DNA from: Sulfurimicrobium sp.
GTDB taxonomy: Bacteria > Pseudomonadota > Gammaproteobacteria > Burkholderiales > Sulfuricellaceae
DNA: 49,534 bases
Assembly (NCBI GenBank): GCA_030652035.1
Contig: JAUSBJ010000041.1
Span: forward strand, 1-49,534
Direction of reading: 5' to 3'
Shown: piece by piece, positions 37,255-48,650 of the stretch
How positions within the stretch are numbered: the stretch's first letter is position 1
Layout: the number at the start of each line of letters is the position of its first letter
Notes under the pieces: generated by a model
Told to the model about the DNA's origin: nothing
Databases searched by the model: none
Seen by the model: the letters and a program-made list of their open reading frames with translations, nothing else
Made by a program: the position numbers and the translations under genes

Positions 37255-38595
37255 TCACTTGCCAATGCAGAAACGGCTAAATATTTCTCCCAGCAAATCA
37301 TCGGCACCAAACTCACCGGTAATACTGCTCAAAGCATTTTGTGCCAACTTAAGCTCTTCAGCGAAAAACTCCAATTGACGCCAGTTCTCGCCTGCACAGT
37401 CCATGCAGGCGCCGGCTTTTTCCAAAGCTCGTATATGACGTTCTCGCGCCATAAAAGCGCCCTCACCCGTTTGCTCCCAGCCAGCCATCCGCAACAAGCT
37501 TTGACGAAGCAAGTCCAGACCTGCTCCATTTTTTGCAGAAACATAAATGCGAGTTAAATCTCCATCCATCTCAATACCTGAAGCTCGTGGCAACAGGTCT
37601 ATCTTATTGAAAACCTGCACCACCGGGAGGTTAACTGGCAATCTTGCAAGGATCGCTTCATCCTGTGACGTAATGGCTTGCCGACTGTCTAGCAACAGTA
37701 AGGCCAGACTCGCTTTTTCAACTGCCGCCCAAGTACGTGCAATGCCGATCTGTTCAACTTCGCAGGAAGTTTCTCGCAGTCCAGCAGTGTCAATAATGTG
37801 AAATGGAACGCCCTGAATTTCGATTTCTTCGCGAACCGTGTCACGTGTAGTCCCCGCTATAGCGGTGACAATAGCAACATCTTCACCGGCAAGCTGATTA
37901 AGAAGGCTGGATTTTCCCACATTAGGTTGCCCCACCAGCACGACATGAACTCCTTCGCGTAGCAGGCTGCCCTGTTTTGATTTTGCAAGCAGGTGTTGTA
38001 GTTGCGCTTGAATATTGGATAACTTTCCAAGAGCATCCGCCGCTTCAAGGTAATCGATATCTTCATCGGGGAAGTCAATACAGGCCTCCACCAACATGCG
38101 AAGATCAATGAGGCGGGCAACAAGCTCGTTCACTCCACGAGAAAATTCTCCCCGTAGCGAACGCACTGCACTTTTGGCGGCCTCTTCACTCGCAGCGTCA
38201 ATCAGGTCAGCAACACTCTCGGCTTGGGCGAGATCGAGCTTGTCGTTGAGAAAGGCGCGTTTGGTGAACTCTCCTGGTTCCGCTAGGCGAGCACCCAGAG
38301 CAAGGCTACGCTTCAAAAGACGCTGCATCACGGCATTTCCGCCATGGCCCTGTAATTCTAGAACATCTTCTCCGGTGAAAGAATGAGGTGCCGGAAAATA
38401 CAGCGCAATCCCCTGATCGATGACCGAGCCATCATGATCAAGGAAATCGCTCAGGGTTGCATAACGCGGGCGTGGCGTTTTTCCCAGCAGGGCCCTTGCA
38501 TATTCTTCAAGCCCATGTCCAGATATACGGACCACACCGATACCGCCTCGCCCAAGGGCTGTGGCGACAGCGGCTATGACGTCAGTTTTTTCCAT
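37255..38595 (-). CDS. mnmE: tRNA modification GTPase MnmE
   Basis: This 446-residue GTPase forms the MnmEG complex. It has the folate-binding N-domain ([21 protein letters not shown], then [15 protein letters not shown]), a helical domain, the inserted G domain with P-loop [15 protein letters not shown], the DTAG box [10 protein letters not shown] and NKID in VFNKIDLL, and the C-terminal FCIGK motif with the catalytic-site cysteine. The ATG at 38593-38595 gives the conserved [12 protein letters not shown] start and overlaps the end of yidC by 14 bp, so the two genes are probably coupled. Confidence 0.97.
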   Translation of the reverse strand: MEKTDVIAAVATALGRGGIGVVRISGHGLEEYARALLGKTPRPRYATLSDFLDHDGSVIDQGIALYFPAPHSFTGEDVLELQGHGGNAVMQRLLKRSLALGARLAEPGEFTKRAFLNDKLDLAQAESVADLIDAASEEAAKSAVRSLRGEFSRGVNELVARLIDLRMLVEACIDFPDEDIDYLEAADALGKLSNIQAQLQHLLAKSKQGSLLREGVHVVLVGQPNVGKSSLLNQLAGEDVAIVTAIAGTTRDTVREEIEIQGVPFHIIDTAGLRETSCEVEQIGIARTWAAVEKASLALLLLDSRQAITSQDEAILARLPVNLPVVQVFNKIDLLPRASGIEMDGDLTRIYVSAKNGAGLDLLRQSLLRMAGWEQTGEGAFMARERHIRALEKAGACMDCAGENWRQLEFFAEELKLAQNALSSITGEFGADDLLGEIFSRFCIGK

Positions 38596-40234
38596 GCCCT
38601 TTCGCGGCATGTAGTTGCTCCATGCTGCGGGTAATCTGCCATTGTTGAGCGATTGATAAAACGTTGTTCACAACCCAGTAAAGCACTAAACCGGCTGGGA
38701 AAAAGAAGAAGAAAATACTGAATGCAAAAGGCATGACCATCATCACTTTAGCCTGAATCGGGTCCGGTGGTGTTGGATTGAGCTTGGTCTGGATAATCAT
38801 TGTGATACCCATGATGATTGGCAGCACATAGTAGGGATCTGCCGCAGACAAGTCCTGTATCCACAGCGCAAACGGCGCATGGCGCATTTCCACACTAGCA
38901 AGCAAAACCCAGTAAAGTGCGATGAATACGGGTATTTGCACCACTACCGGAAGACAGCCCCCGAGAGGGTTCACCTTCTCCGTCTTATATAGCTCCATCA
39001 TTGCCTGGTGTAGGCGCTGGCGATCATCGCCGTACTGTTCCTTCAGTTTCTGCAATTTCGGACCCAACACCCGCATGTGAGCCATGGAACGATAGCTTTT
39101 TGCTGCCAGCGGATAGAAAGCCAACTTGATCAGCACAGTGAGCAGAATGATGGCCACACCCCAATTGTTCACCATACCCTGAATTTTGGACAGCACCCAG
39201 AACAAAGGCGCGGCGATAATTGTCAGCAAACCATAATCAATGGTCAAATCCAGGCCCGGAGCAAGTTTGCTCAGGTTTTCCTGCTCCTGAGGTCCTGCAT
39301 AGAGTGGCACTGAAATCATTCCGCTTGCACCGGGCGCGATTGAACCAACAGGCAGAATTACGCCCGCTGCGTAAAGTTTATTACCCATTGCTTTGGTGTA
39401 AAATTCACGCGACATCCCGTTGTTTGGGAGCCATGCAGAAAGAAAATAGTGCTGCAGCATCGCAACCCAGCCATCGTTACTCTGTTTCTGATGAGTGGTT
39501 TTATTTTTTTCAATATCTGAAAAACTCACTTTCTGGAATTTTTGATTTTCTGTGTAAATCGCAGGACCAGCATAGGTGCTGATGAACATCGAATCGCCCT
39601 TGGATGCGGAGTCATCACGTACTAGCTGGTAGTAGGCATGTGGGCTGATCGCATTTTCACTGCCGTTCCTAATTTGATATTCAACATCCACCACATAACT
39701 ATCTCGATGGAAGGTAAAAATTTTATCTACCTGTATTCCGGAAGAGATCGGTGCGCTCAGTTTGACCTTCAGGTCCGATGAGCCGGTTGCCAGAGAAAAT
39801 TCCGTGCCATGAACTGTAAAAAGGGTTTTGTGCGTTGGCAGAATATTGCCGATCAAACCGGATTGAGCTATATAAGTATTTGGCTTCTGCTCTGCGAAAA
39901 GAACAAAATGTTTGCTCTTATCCGTATCATCACGATGCTTGGTAAGTTCAAGCCGACGTATATCCCCACCAACCGTATCAATTTCAACATACAGGGTATC
40001 GGTGTGTACTTTGATTCGCTCACCCTTCGGCAGTTGCTGCACGTCATCTGGTACGACTGCATGTGGCAGAGTCGGTGCGCTCTTACTCGGTACAGGCACG
40101 CCACTTGTTGACGATGCAACAGTTGCTGGCATGTTCTGAGTAGGTTGCGGATGTTGATCCTTCTGCCATGCATCCCATAACATCAGGATAGAGAAGGAAA
40201 ACACGACGAACATTATGAGTCTTTGAGTATCCAT
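38582..40234 (-). CDS. yidC: Membrane protein insertase YidC
   Basis: YidC inserts proteins into the inner membrane and assists SecYEG. The 550-residue Gram-negative form has an N-terminal membrane anchor ([18 protein letters not shown]), a linker rich in Pro/Ser, a large periplasmic beta-sandwich domain (about residues 60-340), and the conserved C-terminal helices: [22 protein letters not shown] with the hydrophilic-groove arginine, then [23 protein letters not shown] and [17 protein letters not shown]. It lies 7 bp behind yidD and overlaps mnmE. The atpE c-subunit encoded nearby is a classic client. Confidence 0.97.
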   Translation of the reverse strand: MDTQRLIMFVVFSFSILMLWDAWQKDQHPQPTQNMPATVASSTSGVPVPSKSAPTLPHAVVPDDVQQLPKGERIKVHTDTLYVEIDTVGGDIRRLELTKHRDDTDKSKHFVLFAEQKPNTYIAQSGLIGNILPTHKTLFTVHGTEFSLATGSSDLKVKLSAPISSGIQVDKIFTFHRDSYVVDVEYQIRNGSENAISPHAYYQLVRDDSASKGDSMFISTYAGPAIYTENQKFQKVSFSDIEKNKTTHQKQSNDGWVAMLQHYFLSAWLPNNGMSREFYTKAMGNKLYAAGVILPVGSIAPGASGMISVPLYAGPQEQENLSKLAPGLDLTIDYGLLTIIAAPLFWVLSKIQGMVNNWGVAIILLTVLIKLAFYPLAAKSYRSMAHMRVLGPKLQKLKEQYGDDRQRLHQAMMELYKTEKVNPLGGCLPVVVQIPVFIALYWVLLASVEMRHAPFALWIQDLSAADPYYVLPIIMGITMIIQTKLNPTPPDPIQAKVMMVMPFAFSIFFFFFPAGLVLYWVVNNVLSIAQQWQITRSMEQLHAAKGHGKN

Positions 40235-40241
40235 GGATTAC

Positions 40242-40451
40242 CTAAGGTAAAGGATCATAGCCACCATCATGCCAGGGGTGACAGCGACCAACGCGTTTTA
40301 CACCCAACCAGGCCCCCTTGAGGGGCCCATATTTTTTCACCGCTTGTTCAGCATATTCAGAGCAAGTTGGCGTATATCGACATGAGGGCCCAAGCATAGG
40401 GCTAATCAAGTATTGGTAAGCTTTAATCAGAAACAACAGGATTCGGGTCAT
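40242..40451 (-). CDS. yidD: Membrane protein insertion efficiency factor YidD
   Basis: This is the small protein conserved between rnpA and yidC, 69 residues. It shows the [23 protein letters not shown] signature, spread over residues 12-34, with three cysteines in [14 protein letters not shown] and RCHPWHDGG. It is peripheral to the inner membrane through an amphipathic N-terminal helix and assists protein insertion. The ATG overlaps the rnpA stop by 4 bp (ATGA), typical for this cluster. Confidence 0.95.
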   Translation of the reverse strand: MTRILLFLIKAYQYLISPMLGPSCRYTPTCSEYAEQAVKKYGPLKGAWLGVKRVGRCHPWHDGGYDPLP

Positions 40452-40840
40452 GAAACATCCAGCCCTTCAACGGGCATAAATTTATCTTGCACCCGCTTCA
40501 TTAGTTCCCGTAATTCCAGGTTAATAAGGGCATAGTCAGCGGCGGAAAATCCTTTCCGCACGCGAATTACCATGTCCACCCCTGAAAGCTGGTATTGCTG
40601 TAAGCGGAATATTTCACGAGATACCCGCTTGATATAGTTTCGAGCACAGGCTCGACGCACTGTTTTTTTACTGACGATGACAGCCACGCGAGCAAAAGAA
40701 TTTGTTCCTGGTTTAGCCAAAACCTGAAAGTGTTCACTGGAAACGCGGCTGTTGAAACTAAAAACGGATGAAATTTCATCCGTTTTTACTAAATGCTTGG
40801 CCTTAGAAAGGCCAAAGCCTTCAACTACGTCGTTGACCAG
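40448..40840 (-). CDS. rnpA: Ribonuclease P protein component
   Basis: RnpA is the protein partner of the RNase P ribozyme, which matures the 5' ends of tRNAs. The conserved RNA-binding motif ACARNYIKR (RNxxKR type) is clear. Conserved N-terminal sequence, [15 protein letters not shown] then [18 protein letters not shown], runs well upstream of the first usable common start (TTG at 40718-40720), so the protein must begin higher up. No ATG, GTG or TTG occurs between there and rpmH; CTG at 40838-40840, or a second CTG at 40844-40846 overlapping the rpmH stop, are the best options. The CTG at 40840 would give 130 residues, normal for the family, so the left boundary is firm and the start approximate. 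Confidence 0.85.
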   Translation of the reverse strand: MVNDVVEGFGLSKAKHLVKTDEISSVFSFNSRVSSEHFQVLAKPGTNSFARVAVIVSKKTVRRACARNYIKRVSREIFRLQQYQLSGVDMVIRVRKGFSAADYALINLELRELMKRVQDKFMPVEGLDVS

Positions 40841-40842
40841 GT

Positions 40843-40977
40843 TCAGACAGCCAGACGTGCCCTGCCACTTGCGCGGCGAGCATTGATAATTGCGCGGCCA
40901 GCAGGTGTTTTCATCCGGGCGCGAAATCCGTGAGTGCGCTTGCGCTTGACCACTGAAGGTTGGTAGGTGCGTTTCAT
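40843..40977 (-). CDS. rpmH: 50S ribosomal protein L34
   Basis: This 44-residue basic protein reads [19 protein letters not shown], then [20 protein letters not shown] and a short end ARLAV; it is a textbook L34. It is the first gene of the origin-left operon, so its promoter lies in 40978-41146, facing away from dnaA. rnpA follows immediately, with its probable CTG start 2 bases after the rpmH stop. Position next to dnaA is typical of bacterial origins. Confidence 0.97.
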   Translation of the reverse strand: MKRTYQPSVVKRKRTHGFRARMKTPAGRAIINARRASGRARLAV

Positions 40978-41066
40978 GATTATTCCTCGTTACTTTATAC
41001 AGACTTTGAACCCGTAATTAGACTACTTTCAACGATTACCTGTCAACCACAATTAATATTTCTGCC

Positions 41067-41075
41067 TGTGGATAA
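41067..41075 (-). promoter_or_regulatory. Consensus DnaA box upstream of dnaA
   Basis: TGTGGATAA at 41067-41075 is the exact complement of the TTATCCACA consensus, 71 bp above the dnaA start. A weaker TTATACAGA lies at 40995-41003 in the same divergent gap. The box probably serves dnaA autoregulation and may also contribute to origin function. Confidence 0.75.
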
Positions 41076-41146
41076 GTCACTTCAATCAGACTACAATGAG
41101 CCGCATTAATAAATTTTTTATTCTGTACCGCACCTTTAGGCAATCA

Positions 41147-42481
41147 ATGGAAACTTTCTGGCAAGCTTGTTTGAGCCGCTTCGAACAAGAGCTTACCCCG
41201 CAGCAATTCAATAACTGGATCAAACCACTACGCTTCGAAGGCGATGCAGATGTCTTACGTATCGTTGCGCCCAACCGTTTTATACTTCAGTGGGTACGCG
41301 ACAAGTTTCTCAGCCGTTTCGAGCAGATTGGTCAAGATCATTTTGATCATCCTGTGCAGTTTACGCTTGCTGTTGCAGAAAATACCGAAAACAAGGAAAG
41401 GCGCACGCCCTCAATTGTTCCAGCTACAATGCTACCAGTGGTGCGGCAAGGCCGTAACGAAAAATCCGGCCTCAATTCATCCTTTACATTTTCAAACTTT
41501 GTAACAGGTAAGGCTAATCAATTAGCCCGCGCTGCAGCTATTCAGGTTGCCGAAAACCCTGGCACTGCATATAACCCCCTATTCATTTATGGTGGTGTCG
41601 GATTAGGAAAAACTCACCTCATACAAGCTATTGGTAACTATATTCAAGAGCAAAACAGCAATGCAAAAATAAGTTACCTTCATGCTGAACGCTATGTTTC
41701 TGACGTAGTTAGGGCATACCAACATAAGGCTTTTGATGATTTCAAGCGTTATTACCATTCGCTTGATCTGCTATTAATCGACGATATACAATTTTTTAGC
41801 GGCAAGGCCCGTACCCAAGAAGAGTTTTTCTACGCATTCAATGCCCTGATTGAGAGTAGAAAACAAGTTATCATTACCTGCGATACCTATCCCAAACAGA
41901 TATCAGGCATGGAAGACCGGCTAATTTCACGCTTTGGCTGGGGTCTGACTGTCGCCATTGAACCCCCTGAACTGGAAATGCGTGTTGCTATACTTATCAA
42001 AAAAGCAGAGGCTGAAAATCTTGATCTAGAAAGTGATGTTGCTTTTTTCATTGCCAAACATATTCGATCTAATGTCCGCGAATTGGAGGGAGCTCTGAAG
42101 AAAGTCATTGCTTATTCTCGTTTTACCGGCCTTACCATCAGCTTAGAACTTGCCAAGGAAGCATTAAAAGACCTACTGGCCGTTCAGAATCGGCAAATTT
42201 CTATTGAAAATATCCAGAAAACTGTTGCTGATTATTACAAGATCAAAGTTGCCGAAATGTATTCGAAAAAAAGGACCCGCAATGTTGCAAGACCTCGCCA
42301 AGTAGCTATGTCTCTTGCCAAGGAATTAACGCATCTAAGTTTTCCGGAAATTGGTGACGCTTTTGGTGGAAGGGACCATACAACAGTTATGCACGCTTGC
42401 CGCAAAATTGAAGAATTGAAAAACAGTGAACCTTCCATCACTCGAGATATCAGTGTTTTACTACAGGTCTTAAGAAGCTGA
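41147..42481 (+). CDS. dnaA: Chromosomal replication initiator protein DnaA
   Basis: DnaA binds DnaA boxes and unwinds the origin. The 444-residue protein has domain I ([20 protein letters not shown], then FNNWIKPL), a short linker, the AAA+ domain with [17 protein letters not shown] in the form [20 protein letters not shown], Walker [11 protein letters not shown], and the C-terminal DNA-binding domain with [17 protein letters not shown]. The start at ATG 41147 fits the family; 17 upstream in-frame codons from 41096 are not protein-like. It opens the plus-strand replication operon and is divergent from rpmH. Confidence 0.98.
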   Translation: METFWQACLSRFEQELTPQQFNNWIKPLRFEGDADVLRIVAPNRFILQWVRDKFLSRFEQIGQDHFDHPVQFTLAVAENTENKERRTPSIVPATMLPVVRQGRNEKSGLNSSFTFSNFVTGKANQLARAAAIQVAENPGTAYNPLFIYGGVGLGKTHLIQAIGNYIQEQNSNAKISYLHAERYVSDVVRAYQHKAFDDFKRYYHSLDLLLIDDIQFFSGKARTQEEFFYAFNALIESRKQVIITCDTYPKQISGMEDRLISRFGWGLTVAIEPPELEMRVAILIKKAEAENLDLESDVAFFIAKHIRSNVRELEGALKKVIAYSRFTGLTISLELAKEALKDLLAVQNRQISIENIQKTVADYYKIKVAEMYSKKRTRNVARPRQVAMSLAKELTHLSFPEIGDAFGGRDHTTVMHACRKIEELKNSEPSITRDISVLLQVLRS

Positions 42482-42670
42482 ACAAGTTATGTATCAATTG
42501 GGGATAAAACAGTTATTTCTTTTTTTATAAAAATTGTCCACAAACTGCCCACAGCCTGTTAAATCCTTTATACAGAACTTTAAAAGCTAATATAGTCATT
42601 GAAATATAAACACTTTTCTCAGTTATACAAAATCAAGGCTGCACTTATCTATTAGTATCAGGATATATAT
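42482..42670. other. Candidate replication origin (oriC): AT-rich dnaA-dnaN gap with degenerate DnaA boxes
   Basis: This 189 bp gap is strikingly AT-rich and carries several near-consensus DnaA boxes: TGGGGATAA at 42499-42507 (complement TTATCCCCA), TTGTCCACA at 42534-42542, TTATACAGA at 42568-42576 and TTATACAAA at 42623-42631, each differing by one base from the TTATNCACA form. The gene setting (rpmH-dnaA-dnaN-gyrB, with parAB nearby) and divergent transcription support an origin here, with the rpmH-dnaA gap as the alternative. An AGGA ribosome site for dnaN ends the region. Confidence 0.5.
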
Positions 42671-43777
42671 ATGTTATTAATGAAAATCAATAAGGAAGAA
42701 CTTCTCAAACCTTTGCAGTCCGTTGCTGGTATTGTTGAAAGGCGTCATACCCTCCCAATACTATCCAACGTATTGATCCAGATAAGCGATAACAATGTTG
42801 CATTTATCGCAACGGATCTTGAAATACAAATTACTGCATTACTAGCCAATTCAAATGATCAAGGAGATTCGTCAATAACAGTTTCTGCCAAGAAACTTCA
42901 GGATATTGTTCGAGCACTTCCAGAAAATGCGCAGATTTCGTTTGATAGCAAAGACAGCCGGCTGCAACTGAAAGCGGGTAAGAGCCAGTTCAACCTGCAA
43001 ACCTTACCGGCAGATGATTTTCCTAAACTGGCATTGTCAGATGAATTGGTTTCAGATATTTCTTTGTCACAGTCCATGCTTAAACACTTATTCAATCAAG
43101 TCCAATATGCCATGGCGCAACAGGATATCCGCTATTACCTGAATGGATTATTGTTGGTGCTGGAGCCTGGTGTTGTAAAAGTTATTGCCACAGATGGTCA
43201 TAGGCTGAGTCTTGCCAGCATGAAAGCAGAAACAGTTACTCAGTTTGCAGAAGCCATACTTCCACGCAAGACGGTGACGGAACTCATCAAATTGCTTGGG
43301 GATACAGAGGAAGAAGTAAAATTACGGCTGGGTAAAAACCTGGTTACATTCACATTTGGAAATATAAATTTGGTATCAAAGGTAATTGAGGGGAAATTTC
43401 CTGATTACAATAAAGTTATACCTTCACTTTACGAAAATCATGTCCTAGTAGATCGTTTAACTTTGCTTCACGCGATGCAACGCGCTTCGATCCTTTCAAA
43501 CGAAAAATTCCGGGGTGTTCGCATGGTTCTTACGCAGAACAGCATGCGTGTGATTTGCAACAACACGGAACAGGAAGAAGCCGAGGAGGAATTGGAGATT
43601 AATTATTCCAACGAGCCGTTGGACATAGGGTTTAACGTTACTTACCTGCTGGACGTCCTTAATAATATAAATAGCAAAGAAGTTGACTGTTCATTCGGAG
43701 ATGCAAATAGCAGTTGCCTAATTATGGTTCCTGGGGATGACCGATTTAAATATGTAGTTATGCCAATGCGAATTTAA
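42671..43777 (+). CDS. dnaN: DNA polymerase III beta subunit (sliding clamp)
   Basis: The 368-residue clamp encircles DNA and holds polymerase III and other factors. It shows the betaproteobacterial beginning ...INKEELLKPLQSVAGIVERR, HTLPILSNVLI, and the three repeated domains, ending YVVMPMRI, which includes the conserved PM(R/K)I/L clamp terminus. The ATG at 42671 has AGGA seven bases upstream; an alternative at 42680 would be too far from it. It follows dnaA by 189 bp and precedes gyrB by 59 bp. Confidence 0.97.
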   Translation: MLLMKINKEELLKPLQSVAGIVERRHTLPILSNVLIQISDNNVAFIATDLEIQITALLANSNDQGDSSITVSAKKLQDIVRALPENAQISFDSKDSRLQLKAGKSQFNLQTLPADDFPKLALSDELVSDISLSQSMLKHLFNQVQYAMAQQDIRYYLNGLLLVLEPGVVKVIATDGHRLSLASMKAETVTQFAEAILPRKTVTELIKLLGDTEEEVKLRLGKNLVTFTFGNINLVSKVIEGKFPDYNKVIPSLYENHVLVDRLTLLHAMQRASILSNEKFRGVRMVLTQNSMRVICNNTEQEEAEEELEINYSNEPLDIGFNVTYLLDVLNNINSKEVDCSFGDANSSCLIMVPGDDRFKYVVMPMRI

Positions 43778-43808
43778 ATTATGAACAGTCAAGCGCAACA
43801 AAAAAACT

Positions 43809-43824
43809 GGTTCCACGTGAAACA
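43809..43824. promoter_or_regulatory. parS-like ParB-binding site (upstream of gyrB)
   Basis: GGTTCCACGTGAAACA at 43809-43824 matches the parS consensus TGTTTCACGTGAAACA at 14 of 16 positions and keeps the CACGTG core. It lies in the dnaN-gyrB gap, just before the gyrB ribosome site. With the site at 37216 it brackets the origin. Confidence 0.75.
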
Positions 43825-43833
43825 CTAGGGTAA

Positions 43834-46227
<2,394 letters not shown>

Positions 46228-46237
46228 ATGTGTCGGA

Positions 46238-46299
46238 TGTCACAGAAAGTGAAAACTTCGTCAAGTAAGTGAAAACAAATTGTCACAGATAATGAAAAA
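46238..46299. repeat. Short direct repeats resembling an IS21-type terminus (possible remnant)
   Basis: Ten bases after the gyrB stop begins a set of similar words: TGTCACAGAAAGTGAAAAC at 46238-46256, AAGTAAGTGAAAAC at 46263-46276 and TGTCACAGATAATGAAAAA at 46281-46299. Spaced TGTCA/GTGAAAAC repeats are typical of the ends of another IS21 subgroup, so this may be the scar of an old insertion marking the left edge of the restriction locus. It differs from the IS ends at the window borders. Confidence 0.4.
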
Positions 46300-46323
46300 A
46301 GCCCGAGTCTGGGCTTTTTTCAT
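46292..46323. terminator. Intrinsic terminator after gyrB
   Basis: Perfect 13 bp arms 46292-46304 (ATGAAAAAAGCCC) and 46311-46323 (GGGCTTTTTTCAT) enclose a 6-base loop. T-runs occur on both strands, so it can act for gyrB and, in principle, in the opposite direction. Confidence 0.88.
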
Positions 46324-46418
46324 TTGCGACTATTTACAGCTTCTTTTGGATTAGTAAGAGATTACGGTACATTTGAAAATGGGCACATGAATTGAAATTT
46401 AGTGGAGCGAGCTAGCGC

Positions 46419-48650
46419 ATGAACAAACTCATCGACCAAGGCGTCGCCAAAGGTCTGATTGCTTTCGACGCCGATCAGAAAAACATTACCTACAAGACCC
46501 AGAACAAGCGACTCCGCTTCAGCGACCCCGAAGAGAAGGTTAGAGCCAATGCCTACCTTTCCCTGGTGTTGGAGTATGGTTACACGGCTGAACAAATCGA
46601 CATCGAGGTCGCGGTCGAGCATCGCGTTCCGAACATTTATTCGGATATCGTCGTCTATGCTGACAAATCGTTAAAAAAACCTCTGATCGTCGTCGAGTGC
46701 AAGCGCGAAGAAGCCAGCCAAGGCGAACTCGACCAGGGCATTGAGCAAGGCTTTGGCTATGCCAACTCGATGGATGCCGATTATGTGTGGATGACCTCCG
46801 GCATCCGCAACGATTACTTCCGGCGTGACCGGGTTGCGCCCAAGGAACGCGCTGCCAACCGTCTAGCCGACTTGCCCCGCCCTGGCAAAGGCGTATCGCG
46901 CGCCAAATATGTGAAAGGCGGTGTTGGTGGATTTGAACTCAAGACCGTCGAAGAAAACGAACTCACTCGCATATTCAAACAGGCCCATGATGCGTTATGG
47001 GCGGGCGGCAAGCGCAACCCGGCAGAAGCTTTCGACGAACTCGATAAACTCATCTTCTGCAAAATCTGGGACGAGCGCGTTAAGCGTAAAAATGGCGATC
47101 CTTACGATTTCCAGGTATTCAGCGACGACAAAGGTGACGACCTCAAAACCCGCATCCACAGCCTTTATGTAAAAGGCCGCGAAAAAGACGAAGAGGTTTT
47201 CAAAGAAGACATCCGACTGTCTAACGCCGAGCTTCAGACCGTAGTGGGCTACCTGGCCGCCACCAACCTGAACAAGACCGATCTTGACAGCAAGGGCCGC
47301 GCCTTCGAGACCTTCATGACGGGCTTCTTCCGGGGCGAGTTTGGCCAATATTTTACCCCACGCAAGATTGTCCAATTCATCGTGGATGCCCTGCCGATCA
47401 CCAACGAAAACGTGGTGCTCGACACCTCCTGCGGCAGCGGTGGCTTTCTGCTTCACGCGCTGGACAAGGTTCGCAAGCAAGCAGACCGCAAGGCACAAGA
47501 AGGCTACTTCGATCCCTCAACCCCAGAAGGATATAAAGATCATTACGACTTTTGGCACGATTTTGCCGAGCACAACCTGTTCGGCATAGAAATTTCCGAA
47601 GGCATCGCCCGCACCGCCAAGATGAACATGATCATTCACGATGACGGGCACACCAATGTCATCGCGTTCGACGGGCTGGAAGCCATAGAAACCATGCGCG
47701 AGAAGACGAAAAACTCAGGCTTCAAAAATGATGCCTTCGACTTCATTATCACCAATCCGCCCTTTGGCTCCAAGGTCAAATTCGCCGAAAAGCGTTATCT
47801 GGAAAACTACGCCCTCGGCAAGAAAGGCGTGGACTGGATCGACGCCAAGCTCAATAACATCAACTTGCTACGCGAAAACACCCGCGACCAGCAAACGACC
47901 GAAGTGCTGTTCATCGAGCAATGCCACCGTTTCCTGAAAGACGGCGGCTATCTGGCGATGGTCATACCCGACAGCATCCTGACCAACAGCAGCATGCAAT
48001 ACGTGCGCGACTGGATCGAAGAACACTGGCGCATCGTCGCTGTGGTCTCGCTGCCGCAGTTTGCCTTTGCCGCGAACGGTGCGGGCGTGAAAAGCTCGGT
48101 GCTGTTTCTCAGGAAATACGACGCAGCCACCACGGCAGCCATCCAAGCCATCAAAACCAAGACCCAGGACAACCTGTTTGCCAAGGATGCACTGGGTGCC
48201 GCGCTGGAAGGATTGATCGAGGAAAAGAAAGCCGCACTCAAGCGCGGCGATGCCATTATTCAAAAGATCGAAAACGATCTGGTCGCCAAACTTGATGCGC
48301 TGGAAGCGCAAGGCAACCTGACGGCGGCGGTCAAGCGGGAACTCAATGCCGAGGCCAAAGCCACCATCACCGCGCACAAGGAAACCGACGCCTACAAGGA
48401 TTGGCTGCAAGCCACTGGCGACGACTATAATGAGCGCATCGCCAATCTGCGCGAAACGCTGGAAGATGATTTTCTTGCCAAGGTCAAAGCGGAGCTAGAC
48501 GACTACCCCATCTTCATGGCGATTGCCGAGGATATTGGCTACGACGCGACCGGGCGGCCCACAGCCACCAACGAACTGGAAACCGTGGCGAACGAGTTGG
48601 CGCGGTTTCTGGCGCACATTGAGCGGGGAGAATCGCGCCCTTTTGTCTGA
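46419..48650 (+). CDS. Restriction-modification protein: HsdR_N-like nuclease fused to N6-adenine methyltransferase
   Basis: This 743-residue protein is much longer than a usual HsdM (about 500). Residues ~35-125 resemble the HsdR N-terminal nuclease: EEKVRANAYLSLVLEYGY, then SDIVVYAD (D76) and LIVVECKREE (E93, K95), a PD-(D/E)XK site. Residues ~200-600 are a type I-like N6-adenine methylase with FGQYFTPRKIVQFIVD, SAM motif I VVLDTSCGSGGFLL (D335 onwards) and catalytic NPPFG (446-450). The tail is helical and probably coiled coil. One chain for cutting and methylating plus a separate specificity gene recalls the BcgI (type IIB) plan. The hsdS-like gene overlaps its 3' end and is cut by an IS21-family element; no separate hsdR is in view. 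Confidence 0.82.
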   Translation: MNKLIDQGVAKGLIAFDADQKNITYKTQNKRLRFSDPEEKVRANAYLSLVLEYGYTAEQIDIEVAVEHRVPNIYSDIVVYADKSLKKPLIVVECKREEASQGELDQGIEQGFGYANSMDADYVWMTSGIRNDYFRRDRVAPKERAANRLADLPRPGKGVSRAKYVKGGVGGFELKTVEENELTRIFKQAHDALWAGGKRNPAEAFDELDKLIFCKIWDERVKRKNGDPYDFQVFSDDKGDDLKTRIHSLYVKGREKDEEVFKEDIRLSNAELQTVVGYLAATNLNKTDLDSKGRAFETFMTGFFRGEFGQYFTPRKIVQFIVDALPITNENVVLDTSCGSGGFLLHALDKVRKQADRKAQEGYFDPSTPEGYKDHYDFWHDFAEHNLFGIEISEGIARTAKMNMIIHDDGHTNVIAFDGLEAIETMREKTKNSGFKNDAFDFIITNPPFGSKVKFAEKRYLENYALGKKGVDWIDAKLNNINLLRENTRDQQTTEVLFIEQCHRFLKDGGYLAMVIPDSILTNSSMQYVRDWIEEHWRIVAVVSLPQFAFAANGAGVKSSVLFLRKYDAATTAAIQAIKTKTQDNLFAKDALGAALEGLIEEKKAALKRGDAIIQKIENDLVAKLDALEAQGNLTAAVKRELNAEAKATITAHKETDAYKDWLQATGDDYNERIANLRETLEDDFLAKVKAELDDYPIFMAIAEDIGYDATGRPTATNELETVANELARFLAHIERGESRPFV

